NCBI RefSeq assembly: GCF_018139565.1
Contig: NZ_JAGSPK010000003.1
Span: forward strand, 496,001 to 560,000
Direction: 5' to 3'
DNA length: 64,000 nucleotides
From: Cognatundibacterium rivi
GTDB taxonomy: Bacteria; Pseudomonadota; Gammaproteobacteria; Burkholderiales; Burkholderiaceae_D
Numbering within the stretch: position 1 is the stretch's first letter; every line of letters starts with the position of its first letter. Positions 46,189-53,997 of the stretch are shown piece by piece. The translations under genes were made by a program, and so were the position numbers. The notes below the pieces were generated by a model. It did no database searches. It was given only the letters and a program-made list of their open reading frames with translations, and had not been told where the DNA came from.

Positions 46189-47424
46189 TTATCCGACGGT
46201 TTCCCATGCATTTTGTTTTTGCGCTGTTTTCGACCGCCAATAGGCACGACCGCTGTACCAGAGCGCTGCCGCAATCAATGCGCAAACCAGCTGACCAAGG
46301 GCTAACGAGAGAGCCGAATGATCTAACGCAGGAGCAACAACACCGGCAATCACAGCCCCCAGTAAAGTCAACGTTGCCGACTGGCACGACGCAACGATAC
46401 CTCTGATTGTAGGAAACAAGTCCAGAACCAGCAAGGTCGCGCCAGGTGCAACCAGTGACATGCCAAACGTGTAAAAAAACAACGGAGTGACGGACCAGAG
46501 CAGGACTGGCGCGGAGAAAAAATGAAATGTCACGTTGAATACGGACGCGCCAATAAGGAAGCAGAAACCGATACTCACCTGCTTCCATACCGAGAGTTTG
46601 CCCGCCAGCCTGTTAGCGGCAAGAGCACCTAAAAAAATGCCGGCAACAGAGGGAATAAATTGCCAGCCGAACTGATCCGCAGCCAGCTTCAGATGTTGTG
46701 TAATAAACACTGGTGCAGCAGAAACATAGAGAAACATCCCGGCAAAATTAAAGGCAACGGTACCGGCTTTTAGATGGAATAAGGGAGACTTAAATACTTT
46801 TCGGTAACTAAGCCAGAGAAATTCCATACTGAATTCCTGCCTCTTTTCTTTCGGTAAAGATTCAGGCAAAAATTTAAAGCAGGCCAGCCACAGTAAAATT
46901 GTGTACAAAAAAAGCAATAAAAAAATTGCCCGCCAGCTCATAAAACCCACGATCCAGCCGCCAAGTATCGGTGCAATTGCAGGGGCGATCGAGAAGATCA
47001 TTGTCACCATCGACAACAAGCGTTCCGCCGGAGCACCGGCATAAAGATCGCGGATCATTGCCCGCCCAACCACCATTCCGGCACCTGCCGAGACGCCTTG
47101 CAGAATGCGAAACCCCCACAGGTAATGAATGCTGTGTACCGACGCACAACCAAAGCTGGCGACAGCAAAAATCGCTAAGGCAGCCAGAATGACATTACGC
47201 CGCCCGAACGCATCAGACAGTGCGCCATGCCACAAGGTCATAAACGCAAACGACAACATGTAAGCGGTCAGCGTCTGCTGAACCTCCAGTGAAGTTGCCG
47301 CCAGGCTGCTCTGTATATTAGGGAACGCCGGTAAATAAGTATCAATAGAAAAGGGTCCCAACATCGCCAATGCCGCTAATAAAGTGGCAAGTCCGGCGTT
47401 GCTGAGCTGTTGGCGGGAGTGCAT
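46189..47424 (-). CDS. Bcr/CflA family multidrug efflux MFS transporter
   Basis: A 411-residue 12-helix major facilitator drug/proton antiporter. The opening FSIDTYLPAFPNIQSSLAAT (Asp in helix 1) is diagnostic of the Bcr/CflA (DHA1) group, and the helix 2-3 loop has motif A, GALSDAFGRRNVIL. Motif C-like GAGMVVGRAMIRD is in helix 4-5. Relatives export bicyclomycin, sulfonamides or chloramphenicol; the substrate here is unknown. The gene stands alone, after the gabD terminator. Confidence 0.93.
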   Translation of the reverse strand: MHSRQQLSNAGLATLLAALAMLGPFSIDTYLPAFPNIQSSLAATSLEVQQTLTAYMLSFAFMTLWHGALSDAFGRRNVILAALAIFAVASFGCASVHSIHYLWGFRILQGVSAGAGMVVGRAMIRDLYAGAPAERLLSMVTMIFSIAPAIAPILGGWIVGFMSWRAIFLLLFLYTILLWLACFKFLPESLPKEKRQEFSMEFLWLSYRKVFKSPLFHLKAGTVAFNFAGMFLYVSAAPVFITQHLKLAADQFGWQFIPSVAGIFLGALAANRLAGKLSVWKQVSIGFCFLIGASVFNVTFHFFSAPVLLWSVTPLFFYTFGMSLVAPGATLLVLDLFPTIRGIVASCQSATLTLLGAVIAGVVAPALDHSALSLALGQLVCALIAAALWYSGRAYWRSKTAQKQNAWETVG

Positions 47425-47476
47425 TTGTTACCCTATCATTCAAAAAAATAAATAAAAGCTGTTACAAAAAAAAAGA

Positions 47477-47502
47477 AAAAAGGCGAAATATTTCGCCTTT
47501 TT
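47477..47502 (-). terminator. Terminator after gabD
   Basis: A perfect palindrome AAAAAGGCGAA-ATAT-TTCGCCTTTTT, with A runs giving T-tracts on the minus strand, 26 bases past the gabD stop. Confidence 0.92.
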
Positions 47503-47527
47503 GTTGCTAATGCGAGACACAGCAGGA

Positions 47528-49009
47528 TTAAATCCCCCCCATACAGAGGTATTTCATTTCCAGATATTCATCCATACCGTACTTAGAACCTTCACGTCCG
47601 AGTCCGGATTGCTTGACGCCACCGAACGGTGCAACCTCATTGGAAATTAAGCCTGTATTAATACCCACCATGCCATATTCCAGCTTTTCGGCGACACGCC
47701 AGACACGGCCGATATCGCGCGAATAGAAATATGACGCCAACCCAAAATCGGTATTATTTGCAGCTGCAATAACTTCTTCTTCCGATGTGAATTTCACAAC
47801 AGCTGCAACTGGCCCGAAGGTTTCCTCATTCATTACCAGCATGGAAGCTGTGACATCCGCCAACACTGTTGGTTCATAGAATAATTCCCCAGCGCTGTGC
47901 GGCTTACCACCCGCAAGCAGGCGGGCGCCCTGTGCCATCGCGTCGGCCACATGTTCTTCTACTTTCGCCACCGCTTGCGCGTCGATCATCGGGCCTTGAT
48001 TCACACCGGCATCGAAACCGTCACCAACTCTGATTTTTTGTGCCCCGGCAGCTAATTTACTGACGAATTCATCGTAGACCGATGCGTGCGCATAAAAGCG
48101 GTTGGTACAAACGCAGGTCTGACCTGAATTGCGGAATTTCGACAACAAGGCGCCTTCGACTGCAGCATCAATATCAGCATCCTCGAAAACGATAAACGGT
48201 GCGTGACCGCCCAGCTCCAGCGCCAGCTTCTTCACCGTTGGCGCGGACTGACGCATCAGAATGCGGCCAACCGGCGTCGAACCAGTAAACGACAAATGCC
48301 GGACGACAGAGCTATCGCATAAAACTTTACCGACAGCGACAGACTGCTCCGCATCGGCAGTAATAATATTTATGATCCCGGCAGGAATACCTGCGCGGTG
48401 TGCCAGCTCGGCAATCGCCAGTGCCGACAAAGGCGTCTGTTCAGCGGGCTTAATTACAATCGAACAGCCCGCAGCAACCGCCGGAGCAACCTTGCGGGTA
48501 ATCATCGCAATCGGAAAATTCCAGGGCGTAATTGCAGCGCACACACCAATCGGCTGACGCAGCACCACCATGCGCTTATCGCTCCAGGTTGAGGCCATCA
48601 CATCGCCAGCGACACGCTTCGCTTCTTCGGCAAACCATTCAACGAAACTGGCACCGTAGATGACTTCGCCCTTTGCCTCGGCAAGTGGTTTGCCCTGCTC
48701 CGCAGTCATAATCGCGGCCAGATCATCGGCATGGCTGATAATCAGATCAAACCAGCGACGCATGATATTGGCGCGCTCTTTTCCTGTTTTCGCCGCCCAC
48801 AGAGGAAAAGCAGCTTGCGCGGCAGCAATGGCGGCATGCGCATCTGGTTCGGCTAAATTAGGTACTGTCGCCAACACAGCTTGAGTTGATGGATTCACCA
48901 CATCAAACTTCGTCTGCGCCGGCACCCATGCGCCATTGATATACGCCGCGTCACGCAGTAACGATGCGTCTTTTAATCCTAATAATTTTGCAGTTTGTTC
49001 TGATGACAT
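47528..49009 (-). CDS. gabD: Succinate-semialdehyde dehydrogenase
   Basis: Oxidises succinate semialdehyde to succinate with NAD(P)+. The 493 residues belong to the ALDH fold: TPWNFPIAMITRKVAPAVAAGC, FTGSTPVGR, general base E265 (LALELGGHAPFIV) and catalytic C299 (NSGQTCVCTNR). A second cysteine two residues later (C301) forms the CxC pair that acts as a redox switch in human SSADH. The end, PFGGVKQSGLGREGSKYGMDEYLEMKYLCMG, is GabD-typical. No gabT aminotransferase is adjacent, so the source of the semialdehyde is not shown. Confidence 0.92.
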   Translation of the reverse strand: MSSEQTAKLLGLKDASLLRDAAYINGAWVPAQTKFDVVNPSTQAVLATVPNLAEPDAHAAIAAAQAAFPLWAAKTGKERANIMRRWFDLIISHADDLAAIMTAEQGKPLAEAKGEVIYGASFVEWFAEEAKRVAGDVMASTWSDKRMVVLRQPIGVCAAITPWNFPIAMITRKVAPAVAAGCSIVIKPAEQTPLSALAIAELAHRAGIPAGIINIITADAEQSVAVGKVLCDSSVVRHLSFTGSTPVGRILMRQSAPTVKKLALELGGHAPFIVFEDADIDAAVEGALLSKFRNSGQTCVCTNRFYAHASVYDEFVSKLAAGAQKIRVGDGFDAGVNQGPMIDAQAVAKVEEHVADAMAQGARLLAGGKPHSAGELFYEPTVLADVTASMLVMNEETFGPVAAVVKFTSEEEVIAAANNTDFGLASYFYSRDIGRVWRVAEKLEYGMVGINTGLISNEVAPFGGVKQSGLGREGSKYGMDEYLEMKYLCMGGI

Positions 49010-49062
49010 CGCTCCGTCTCCATCATGTTTGACTGATTAATGAATGAATGAATAGCAAATAC

Positions 49063-49164
49063 CGGACTTACGCAACACCGCACTCGGCAGTGACCACTAC
49101 TGATCATATAAATATGTCAGCCTCAGTTGGCATCCCTTGTCGCAACAAAATTGCCGTAAGTCCG
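49063..49164. repeat. Possible MITE-like element with 10-bp inverted ends
   Basis: CGGACTTACG (49063-49072) and its perfect complement CGTAAGTCCG (49155-49164) bound a 102-base non-coding segment in the gabD/RlmL gap. Similar short direct sequences (CAAATA / CAATAA) flank it, possible but imperfect target duplication. No second copy is seen in this window, so the element call is tentative. Confidence 0.4.
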
Positions 49165-49187
49165 CAATAAAAAGGCAAGCCTAAAGC

Positions 49188-49220
49188 AAAACAGCCAGGT
49201 CTGCTTGACCCGGCTGTTTT
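49188..49220 (-). terminator. Terminator after the RlmL-type gene
   Basis: A stem AAAACAGCC-A-GGTC / GACC-C-GGCTGTTTT with one mismatch, a 5-base loop and a T/A-rich tail, 32 bases past the stop on the minus strand. Confidence 0.75.
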
Positions 49221-49251
49221 ATTCAGATGAATTATTTTGATTTCATCTTTG

Positions 49252-50454
49252 TTATTTTGGTTTGGCTTCCTCGCGACGGTTGAAACCGGCAACCATATCA
49301 AAGCGGAATAAGCGGCATTCCAGCGCACCATTAAAGAAAGGCGTTTTGCGCGATTCTTTTAAACGCAGCATCTTCGGTACCGTCAGATCGGCAGTAAACA
49401 AAAAGACGCTCCAACCGGCAAAGCGTTGCTTCAACGTGGTGCTGAAGGCGCTGAAAAACTCTTTTGCCAGATCATCGGTTTCCAGCGAGCTGTCACCGCG
49501 CACGCCGATACGTTCGCCATACGGCGGATTAGTCAGCAATATGCCTGGCTGCGTCGTCGGGGCCTTGATTTCCTGCGCTTCAATCTGTTTCAGCGGCACT
49601 TCAAAACGGATACCTGCTTTATTCAGATTATTGCGCGTCATGACCACCATATCGCCGGAAATATCGCTGCCGAAAATCGTTGGTTCAGCGGGCAAAGGTT
49701 TTGGTTTCGCGGCGGCTTTAATAGCAGCCCACGCATCCGCATCAAACTGATGAAATTTTTCAAAACCGAATTCGCGTTTTAATCCCGGCGGAATCCCTGC
49801 CAGAATTTGTGCCGCCTCAATCAGTATCGTGCCGGAACCGCACATAGGATCAAACAAAGGCACGCCCGGTTTCCAGCCCGCAGTGCGCAACAAACCTGCC
49901 GCCAGATTTTCGCGCAAAGGTGCGTCACCCGTTTCCATGCGCCAGCCGCGCTTGAATAAAGGTTCGCCGGAAGTATCGAGATAAATCGTGAAATTGTGCG
50001 CATCGAGAAAACCGACGATACGCATGTCCGGCGTCTTCGTATCGACCGAAGGACGCTGGGTAAACTGATCGCGGAAACGATCGCAAATCGCATCTTTGAT
50101 TTTCAGCGTGACAAATTCCAGACTTTTGACTGGTGACTTCACTGCCGTGACATCGACGCGTATCGTGTGGTGATAACCGAACCAGTCTTCCCACGCCTGC
50201 GCTAACACCAGATCGTAAATATCATTTTCATTCGAGTAGCTCGCATGCGCCATGCGCATCAGCACACGCGAAGCGATACGGGAATGCAGATTGATGCGCC
50301 AGCCGTCTTGCAGACTGCCGGAACAATGGACGCCGCCCGGCACTTGATTGTGGACCGCCATGGTTTTATCCATTGCAGCGATTTCGTTCAACTCTTCAGC
50401 GAGAGCGATTTCCATGCCGCGCGGACATGGACAAAAATAGGAATGACGTGTCAT
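49252..50454 (-). CDS. THUMP-domain rRNA methyltransferase, RlmL type
   Basis: A 400-residue SAM-dependent N2-guanine methyltransferase, probably for 23S rRNA G2445. Residues about 45-155 are the THUMP RNA-binding domain; the methyltransferase follows, with FDPMCGSGTILIEAAQI (SAM loop) and the catalytic LLTNPPYGERIG (NPPY). It corresponds to the N-terminal half of E. coli RlmKL, without the RlmK part, as in many betaproteobacteria. The N-terminal YFCPCPRGMEIALAEEL is typical. It is monocistronic with a terminator. Confidence 0.9.
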   Translation of the reverse strand: MTRHSYFCPCPRGMEIALAEELNEIAAMDKTMAVHNQVPGGVHCSGSLQDGWRINLHSRIASRVLMRMAHASYSNENDIYDLVLAQAWEDWFGYHHTIRVDVTAVKSPVKSLEFVTLKIKDAICDRFRDQFTQRPSVDTKTPDMRIVGFLDAHNFTIYLDTSGEPLFKRGWRMETGDAPLRENLAAGLLRTAGWKPGVPLFDPMCGSGTILIEAAQILAGIPPGLKREFGFEKFHQFDADAWAAIKAAAKPKPLPAEPTIFGSDISGDMVVMTRNNLNKAGIRFEVPLKQIEAQEIKAPTTQPGILLTNPPYGERIGVRGDSSLETDDLAKEFFSAFSTTLKQRFAGWSVFLFTADLTVPKMLRLKESRKTPFFNGALECRLFRFDMVAGFNRREEAKPK

Positions 50455-50568
50455 GGGGAACCTTTTATCCGTTGTAATTCAAAAAATACAGGGTGAGCAA
50501 TCCTCACCCCTCACTACACTTACAAGCTACTGTTTTACTTCAGCAACGTGCACTGTTTTTGTCGCCAA

Positions 50569-50991
50569 TCAGAAAGGCTTGACGACAACTAATATCACGA
50601 CGATCAGCAACAAAATCACCGGTACTTCGTTAAACCAGCGGTACCAGACGTGGCTGCGCTTATTCTGACCTTTCTCAAATTTTTTCAGCAAACTGCCGCA
50701 GGCATGGTGATAACCGATCAACAGAATCACACACAATAATTTTGCATGCATCCAGCCATTACCGGGGCCTTTACCGATGCCGTAACCCAGCCACAAATAC
50801 CCGCCCAGCAATACCGCTGGCACCATCAGCATCGTGGAAAAGCGATACAGTTTGCGTGCCATCAGCAACAAACGTCCGGTGCTGGTGGTATCGGTTTCCA
50901 TCGCCAGATTCACCAGTATGCGCGGCAGGTAAAACAAACCGGCAAACCAGGAGGTGACAAACAGAATGTGTAGCGCTTTAATCCAGAGCAT
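50569..50991 (-). CDS. hemJ: Protoporphyrinogen IX oxidase HemJ
   Basis: A haem-containing membrane enzyme for the penultimate haem synthesis step, in bacteria lacking HemG/HemY. The 140 residues have four transmembrane helices. The opening MLWIKALHILFVTSWFAGLFYLPRILV includes the essential histidine H8; GWMHAKLLCVILLIGYHHACG and WYRWFNEVPVILLLIVVILVVVKPF are family blocks. It is also annotated as UPF0093/CopD-like. It lies 37 bases after proA on the same strand. Confidence 0.92.
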   Translation of the reverse strand: MLWIKALHILFVTSWFAGLFYLPRILVNLAMETDTTSTGRLLLMARKLYRFSTMLMVPAVLLGGYLWLGYGIGKGPGNGWMHAKLLCVILLIGYHHACGSLLKKFEKGQNKRSHVWYRWFNEVPVILLLIVVILVVVKPF

Positions 50992-51028
50992 AATTGACTT
51001 TCAACATTTCAAAGTGGCATACAAGAAC

Positions 51029-52297
51029 TTATTGGCGAACTTCGCCGTGACCAAACACGACGTATTTTAACGAAGTTAAACCTTCCAGTCCGACCGGGCC
51101 ACGCGCATGCAATTTGTCATTCGAAATACCGATTTCTGCACCAAGACCGTATTCAAAGCCATCGGCAAAACGGGTGGAAGCATTCACCATCACCGAAGCC
51201 GAATCCACCTCGCGCAGGAAACGCAGTGCACGGCTGTAATCTTCGGTGATGATCGCTTCGGTATGCTTGGACGAATAATCATTGATGTGCGCCATCGCCG
51301 CATCGATATCCGCCACCACTTTGACCGCCAGCACCGGTGCCAGATATTCTGTGCTCCAGTCTTCTTCGGTGGCTTGCGCAAGATAAGGATAATCAGCCAG
51401 AATCACCGCTGCTGCGGAGTCGCAACGTAATTCGACTTGTTTGGCCTCATACAGTTTTGCCAGCGGCGGCAATACCCGCGCTGCAATTCCTTCGGCGACC
51501 AGTAAAGTTTCCATGGTGTTGCAAGTGCCGTAACGATGGCATTTGGCGTTGAATGCAACGTCCAGCGCTTTTTGCAGATCGGCTTTATCGTCGATATACA
51601 CATGGCAGATACCGTCGAGATGCTTGATCATCGGCACGGTCGCTTCCTGCATCAGTCGCGCGATCAGACCTTTGCCGCCACGCGGTACGATTACGTCAAC
51701 ATACTGCGGCATGGTGATCAGTTCACCGACCGCTGCGCGGTCTGTCGTTTCCACGATCTGCACCGCATCAGCGGGCAAGCCAGCGCCAGCCAGACCTTCT
51801 TTGACCAGTTTTGCCAATGCCTGATTGCAGTGAATCGCTTCCGAGCCGCCGCGCAGTATCGTCGCATTGCCACTCTTGATGCACAGGCCTGCGGCATCGA
51901 CGGTGACATTCGGGCGTGCTTCGTAAATGATGCCGATCACACCGAGCGGCACACGCATCTGGCCGACCTGAATGCCGGTCGGACGATACTTCATATTGGA
52001 TATTTCACCGATAGGATCAGCCAGGCTGACGATCTGCTCTAAGCCTTCCGCCATCGTCGCAATCGCTTTATCTGACAACGTGAGGCGATCTAACATCGCG
52101 GCTTCCATGCCTGATGCTTTGGCAGCAGCGAGATCGAGTTCATTCGCGGCGCGCAATGCGGCGGCGTCGCGCCGGATCGCGGCAGCAATCAGACTCAAGG
52201 CGCGGTTTTTCGCCGCCGTATCGGCCTTCGCCATCGCCCGCGATGCCGCGCGGGCGCGGGCGCCAAGGTCGTTCATGTAGTGTTTGATGTCCATCAT
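51029..52297 (-). CDS. proA: Gamma-glutamyl phosphate reductase
   Basis: Second step of proline synthesis, NADPH-dependent reduction of glutamyl-5-phosphate. The 422 residues have the ALDH-like fold with catalytic C259 ([13 protein letters not shown]) and the blocks [29 protein letters not shown] and VPRGGKGLI. The end FGHGEVRQ is typical. Two adjacent ATGs (52297, 52294) are possible. It lies after holA, but a C-tract repeat occupies the 147-base gap. proB is not in the window. Confidence 0.96.
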   Translation of the reverse strand: MMDIKHYMNDLGARARAASRAMAKADTAAKNRALSLIAAAIRRDAAALRAANELDLAAAKASGMEAAMLDRLTLSDKAIATMAEGLEQIVSLADPIGEISNMKYRPTGIQVGQMRVPLGVIGIIYEARPNVTVDAAGLCIKSGNATILRGGSEAIHCNQALAKLVKEGLAGAGLPADAVQIVETTDRAAVGELITMPQYVDVIVPRGGKGLIARLMQEATVPMIKHLDGICHVYIDDKADLQKALDVAFNAKCHRYGTCNTMETLLVAEGIAARVLPPLAKLYEAKQVELRCDSAAAVILADYPYLAQATEEDWSTEYLAPVLAVKVVADIDAAMAHINDYSSKHTEAIITEDYSRALRFLREVDSASVMVNASTRFADGFEYGLGAEIGISNDKLHARGPVGLEGLTSLKYVVFGHGEVRQ

Positions 52298-52314
52298 GTC
52301 ATTTTGGGAGCTTT

Positions 52315-52400
52315 ATATACTCCCCCCAGTATTTTTTAAAGCCCTTTATTTACAAGGACATTAGGTGTTTTTTTAAGGATACTCCCCCAATTTCAGGGGT
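52315..52400. repeat. C-tract palindrome element, copy C
   Basis: The left module ATATACT-C6-AGTAT (52315-52332) is identical over 18 bases to copy A at 9939. It is followed by TACAAGGACATTAGG and a run of seven T, aligning without gaps to the ACATTAGG-T-run part of copy A, then a second module GATACTCCCCC-AATTTCA-GGGG (52378-52398). The right arm is direct, not inverted as in copy A. It lies in the holA-proA gap, upstream of proA. Confidence 0.7.
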
Positions 52401-52444
52401 TATTGGCATTTCCGGAGGCATTGCTGCGGCATGGCGGCGGCAGT

Positions 52445-53464
52445 TCAGGCTGCGCTTGCGACTTTTAATCCCAACTGCAGCAGCGCATCCCAGGCGTCAC
52501 CGGCAAATGCTTTGGCACGTAAACCTTTGACCATCTTATCGACTTGCGAGGCTTCTTGCAGCGCTGTTTGCAAGGTCTGCAAACTGACTCTGCGTAATGC
52601 CGGGTCCATGAGTTTTTCTCTGGGTCCCCAAATTCTGTACTCTTTCAGCAGGGCGGATAATGGCCGCCCTTGTTGCATGCCGGATTTCAGTTTCAGCAAA
52701 GTGCGGATTTCTTCCGCCATCGCCCACAACACCAGCGGCAATGCTTCGCCCTCGCCTTTGAGTCCATTCAACATCCGCGATAAGCGGGCGACATCACCGG
52801 CGAGCATCGCTTCATTGAGTTTAAAGACATCGTAACGGGCAACATTCAGCACCGCGTCATGAATTTGTTCAAAGCTGAGCTTGCCTACCGGATGCAGCAA
52901 AGCGAGTTTTTGTATTTCCTGATGCGCAGCAAGTAGATTGCCTTCGACGCGATCAGCGATGAAATCCAGACTTTGCCGATCCGCGCTTTGTTGTTGCAAG
53001 GCGAGACGCTGGCTGATCCAGTTCGGCAAATGATTGCGCTCCACCAGTGGAATATCGATATACACCGCAGCTTGTTGCAGACTGCTGACCCAGGCCGCTT
53101 TTTGCGTTGCCCAATCGAGCTTAGGCAGAGTAATCAGCGTCAGATTATCCGGCGATAAATGCGCGACATAATCCTGCAGCGCTTGTCCGCCATCCTTGCC
53201 GGGCTTGCCCGTAGGAATACGCAGATCGATCAGCTTTTTATCACCAAACAGCGACTGCGACTGATTCGCTGCCAGCAGCGCACCCCATTTAAAACTACGC
53301 TCGACCGTTAAAATTTCACGCTCATAAAAGCCCTGCGCTTTGGCCGCACGACGGACTTTGTCCGCGGCTTCGAGCGCGAGTAAATGCTCATCGCTGGTAA
53401 TCACATACAGTGGCGCCAGCGTTTTCGCCAGATGGCCATCGAGGGCATCAAAGCGCAATTGCAT
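52445..53464 (-). CDS. holA: DNA polymerase III subunit delta
   Basis: The wrench subunit of the clamp loader that opens the beta clamp. The 339 residues have an AAA+-like N-terminal domain without Walker motifs (PLYVITSDEHLLALEAADKVRRAAKAQGF), a middle helical part with RVEGNLLAAHQEIQKLALL, and the C-terminal collar (MLAGDVARLSRMLNGLKGEGEALPLVLWAMAEEIR). It starts immediately after the lptE stop, conserved order leuS-lptE-holA. Confidence 0.95.
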   Translation of the reverse strand: MQLRFDALDGHLAKTLAPLYVITSDEHLLALEAADKVRRAAKAQGFYEREILTVERSFKWGALLAANQSQSLFGDKKLIDLRIPTGKPGKDGGQALQDYVAHLSPDNLTLITLPKLDWATQKAAWVSSLQQAAVYIDIPLVERNHLPNWISQRLALQQQSADRQSLDFIADRVEGNLLAAHQEIQKLALLHPVGKLSFEQIHDAVLNVARYDVFKLNEAMLAGDVARLSRMLNGLKGEGEALPLVLWAMAEEIRTLLKLKSGMQQGRPLSALLKEYRIWGPREKLMDPALRRVSLQTLQTALQEASQVDKMVKGLRAKAFAGDAWDALLQLGLKVASAA

Positions 53465-53974
53465 TTATTGATCCATCTTCACGACCGACAGGCGGCGCAT
53501 AATCTGCTGCACCAGATCGCTTTGCATATCGCGGTACAGCAAGGCTTCTTCGGATTCTTTCGCCAACACCTGCGCTTCATTAAACGTGATCGTGCGTTTC
53601 AGTTGCACCGTCACTGGCTCCAGATATTCTTTACCAACCGCATCACGCAGGCGGAAACGGAAGTTATACAGCAGATTGTATTCACGTACCCGGCCCTGAC
53701 TATTCAAGGACAGAATCTGCTTTTCGCGGGTTTCGCTCAACACATCCAGTATCACTTCCGCATCTTTCGCTTCAGCAGTGATCAGCGTCTGCCCGTTCGC
53801 GCGTATCTGACGCTTTAATTCGCCACCCAGCGGTGATGCATCAGACAGACCGATGTAAATACTTTTAAATGGAAAACTGACCGGTCCGCGCAAGGTAAAA
53901 CCGCATGCGGACAAACTCACCAGCATGGCAACAGCGAGCAGCCATGTCAGTTGACGTGAAAAAACAGAACGCAT
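53465..53974 (-). CDS. lptE: LPS assembly lipoprotein LptE
   Basis: An outer-membrane lipoprotein that plugs LptD and helps deliver LPS to the cell surface. The 169 residues carry a lipoprotein signal with lipobox LSAC (C24), and the mature part begins CGFTLRGPVSFPFKSIYIG. GRVREYNLLYNFRFRLRDAVGKEYL is the conserved block. A strong GAGGAG sequence lies before the ATG. It falls between leuS (23 bases upstream) and holA (adjacent). Confidence 0.94.
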   Translation of the reverse strand: MRSVFSRQLTWLLAVAMLVSLSACGFTLRGPVSFPFKSIYIGLSDASPLGGELKRQIRANGQTLITAEAKDAEVILDVLSETREKQILSLNSQGRVREYNLLYNFRFRLRDAVGKEYLEPVTVQLKRTITFNEAQVLAKESEEALLYRDMQSDLVQQIMRRLSVVKMDQ

Positions 53975-53997
53975 GCGGAGGACTCCTCTAACAAAAA

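Noticed and set aside
45960..46274. 104-codon minus-strand frame upstream of the porin gene
   Set aside because: Overlaps the end of the MFS gene in another frame, AT-rich chance composition, no ribosome site.
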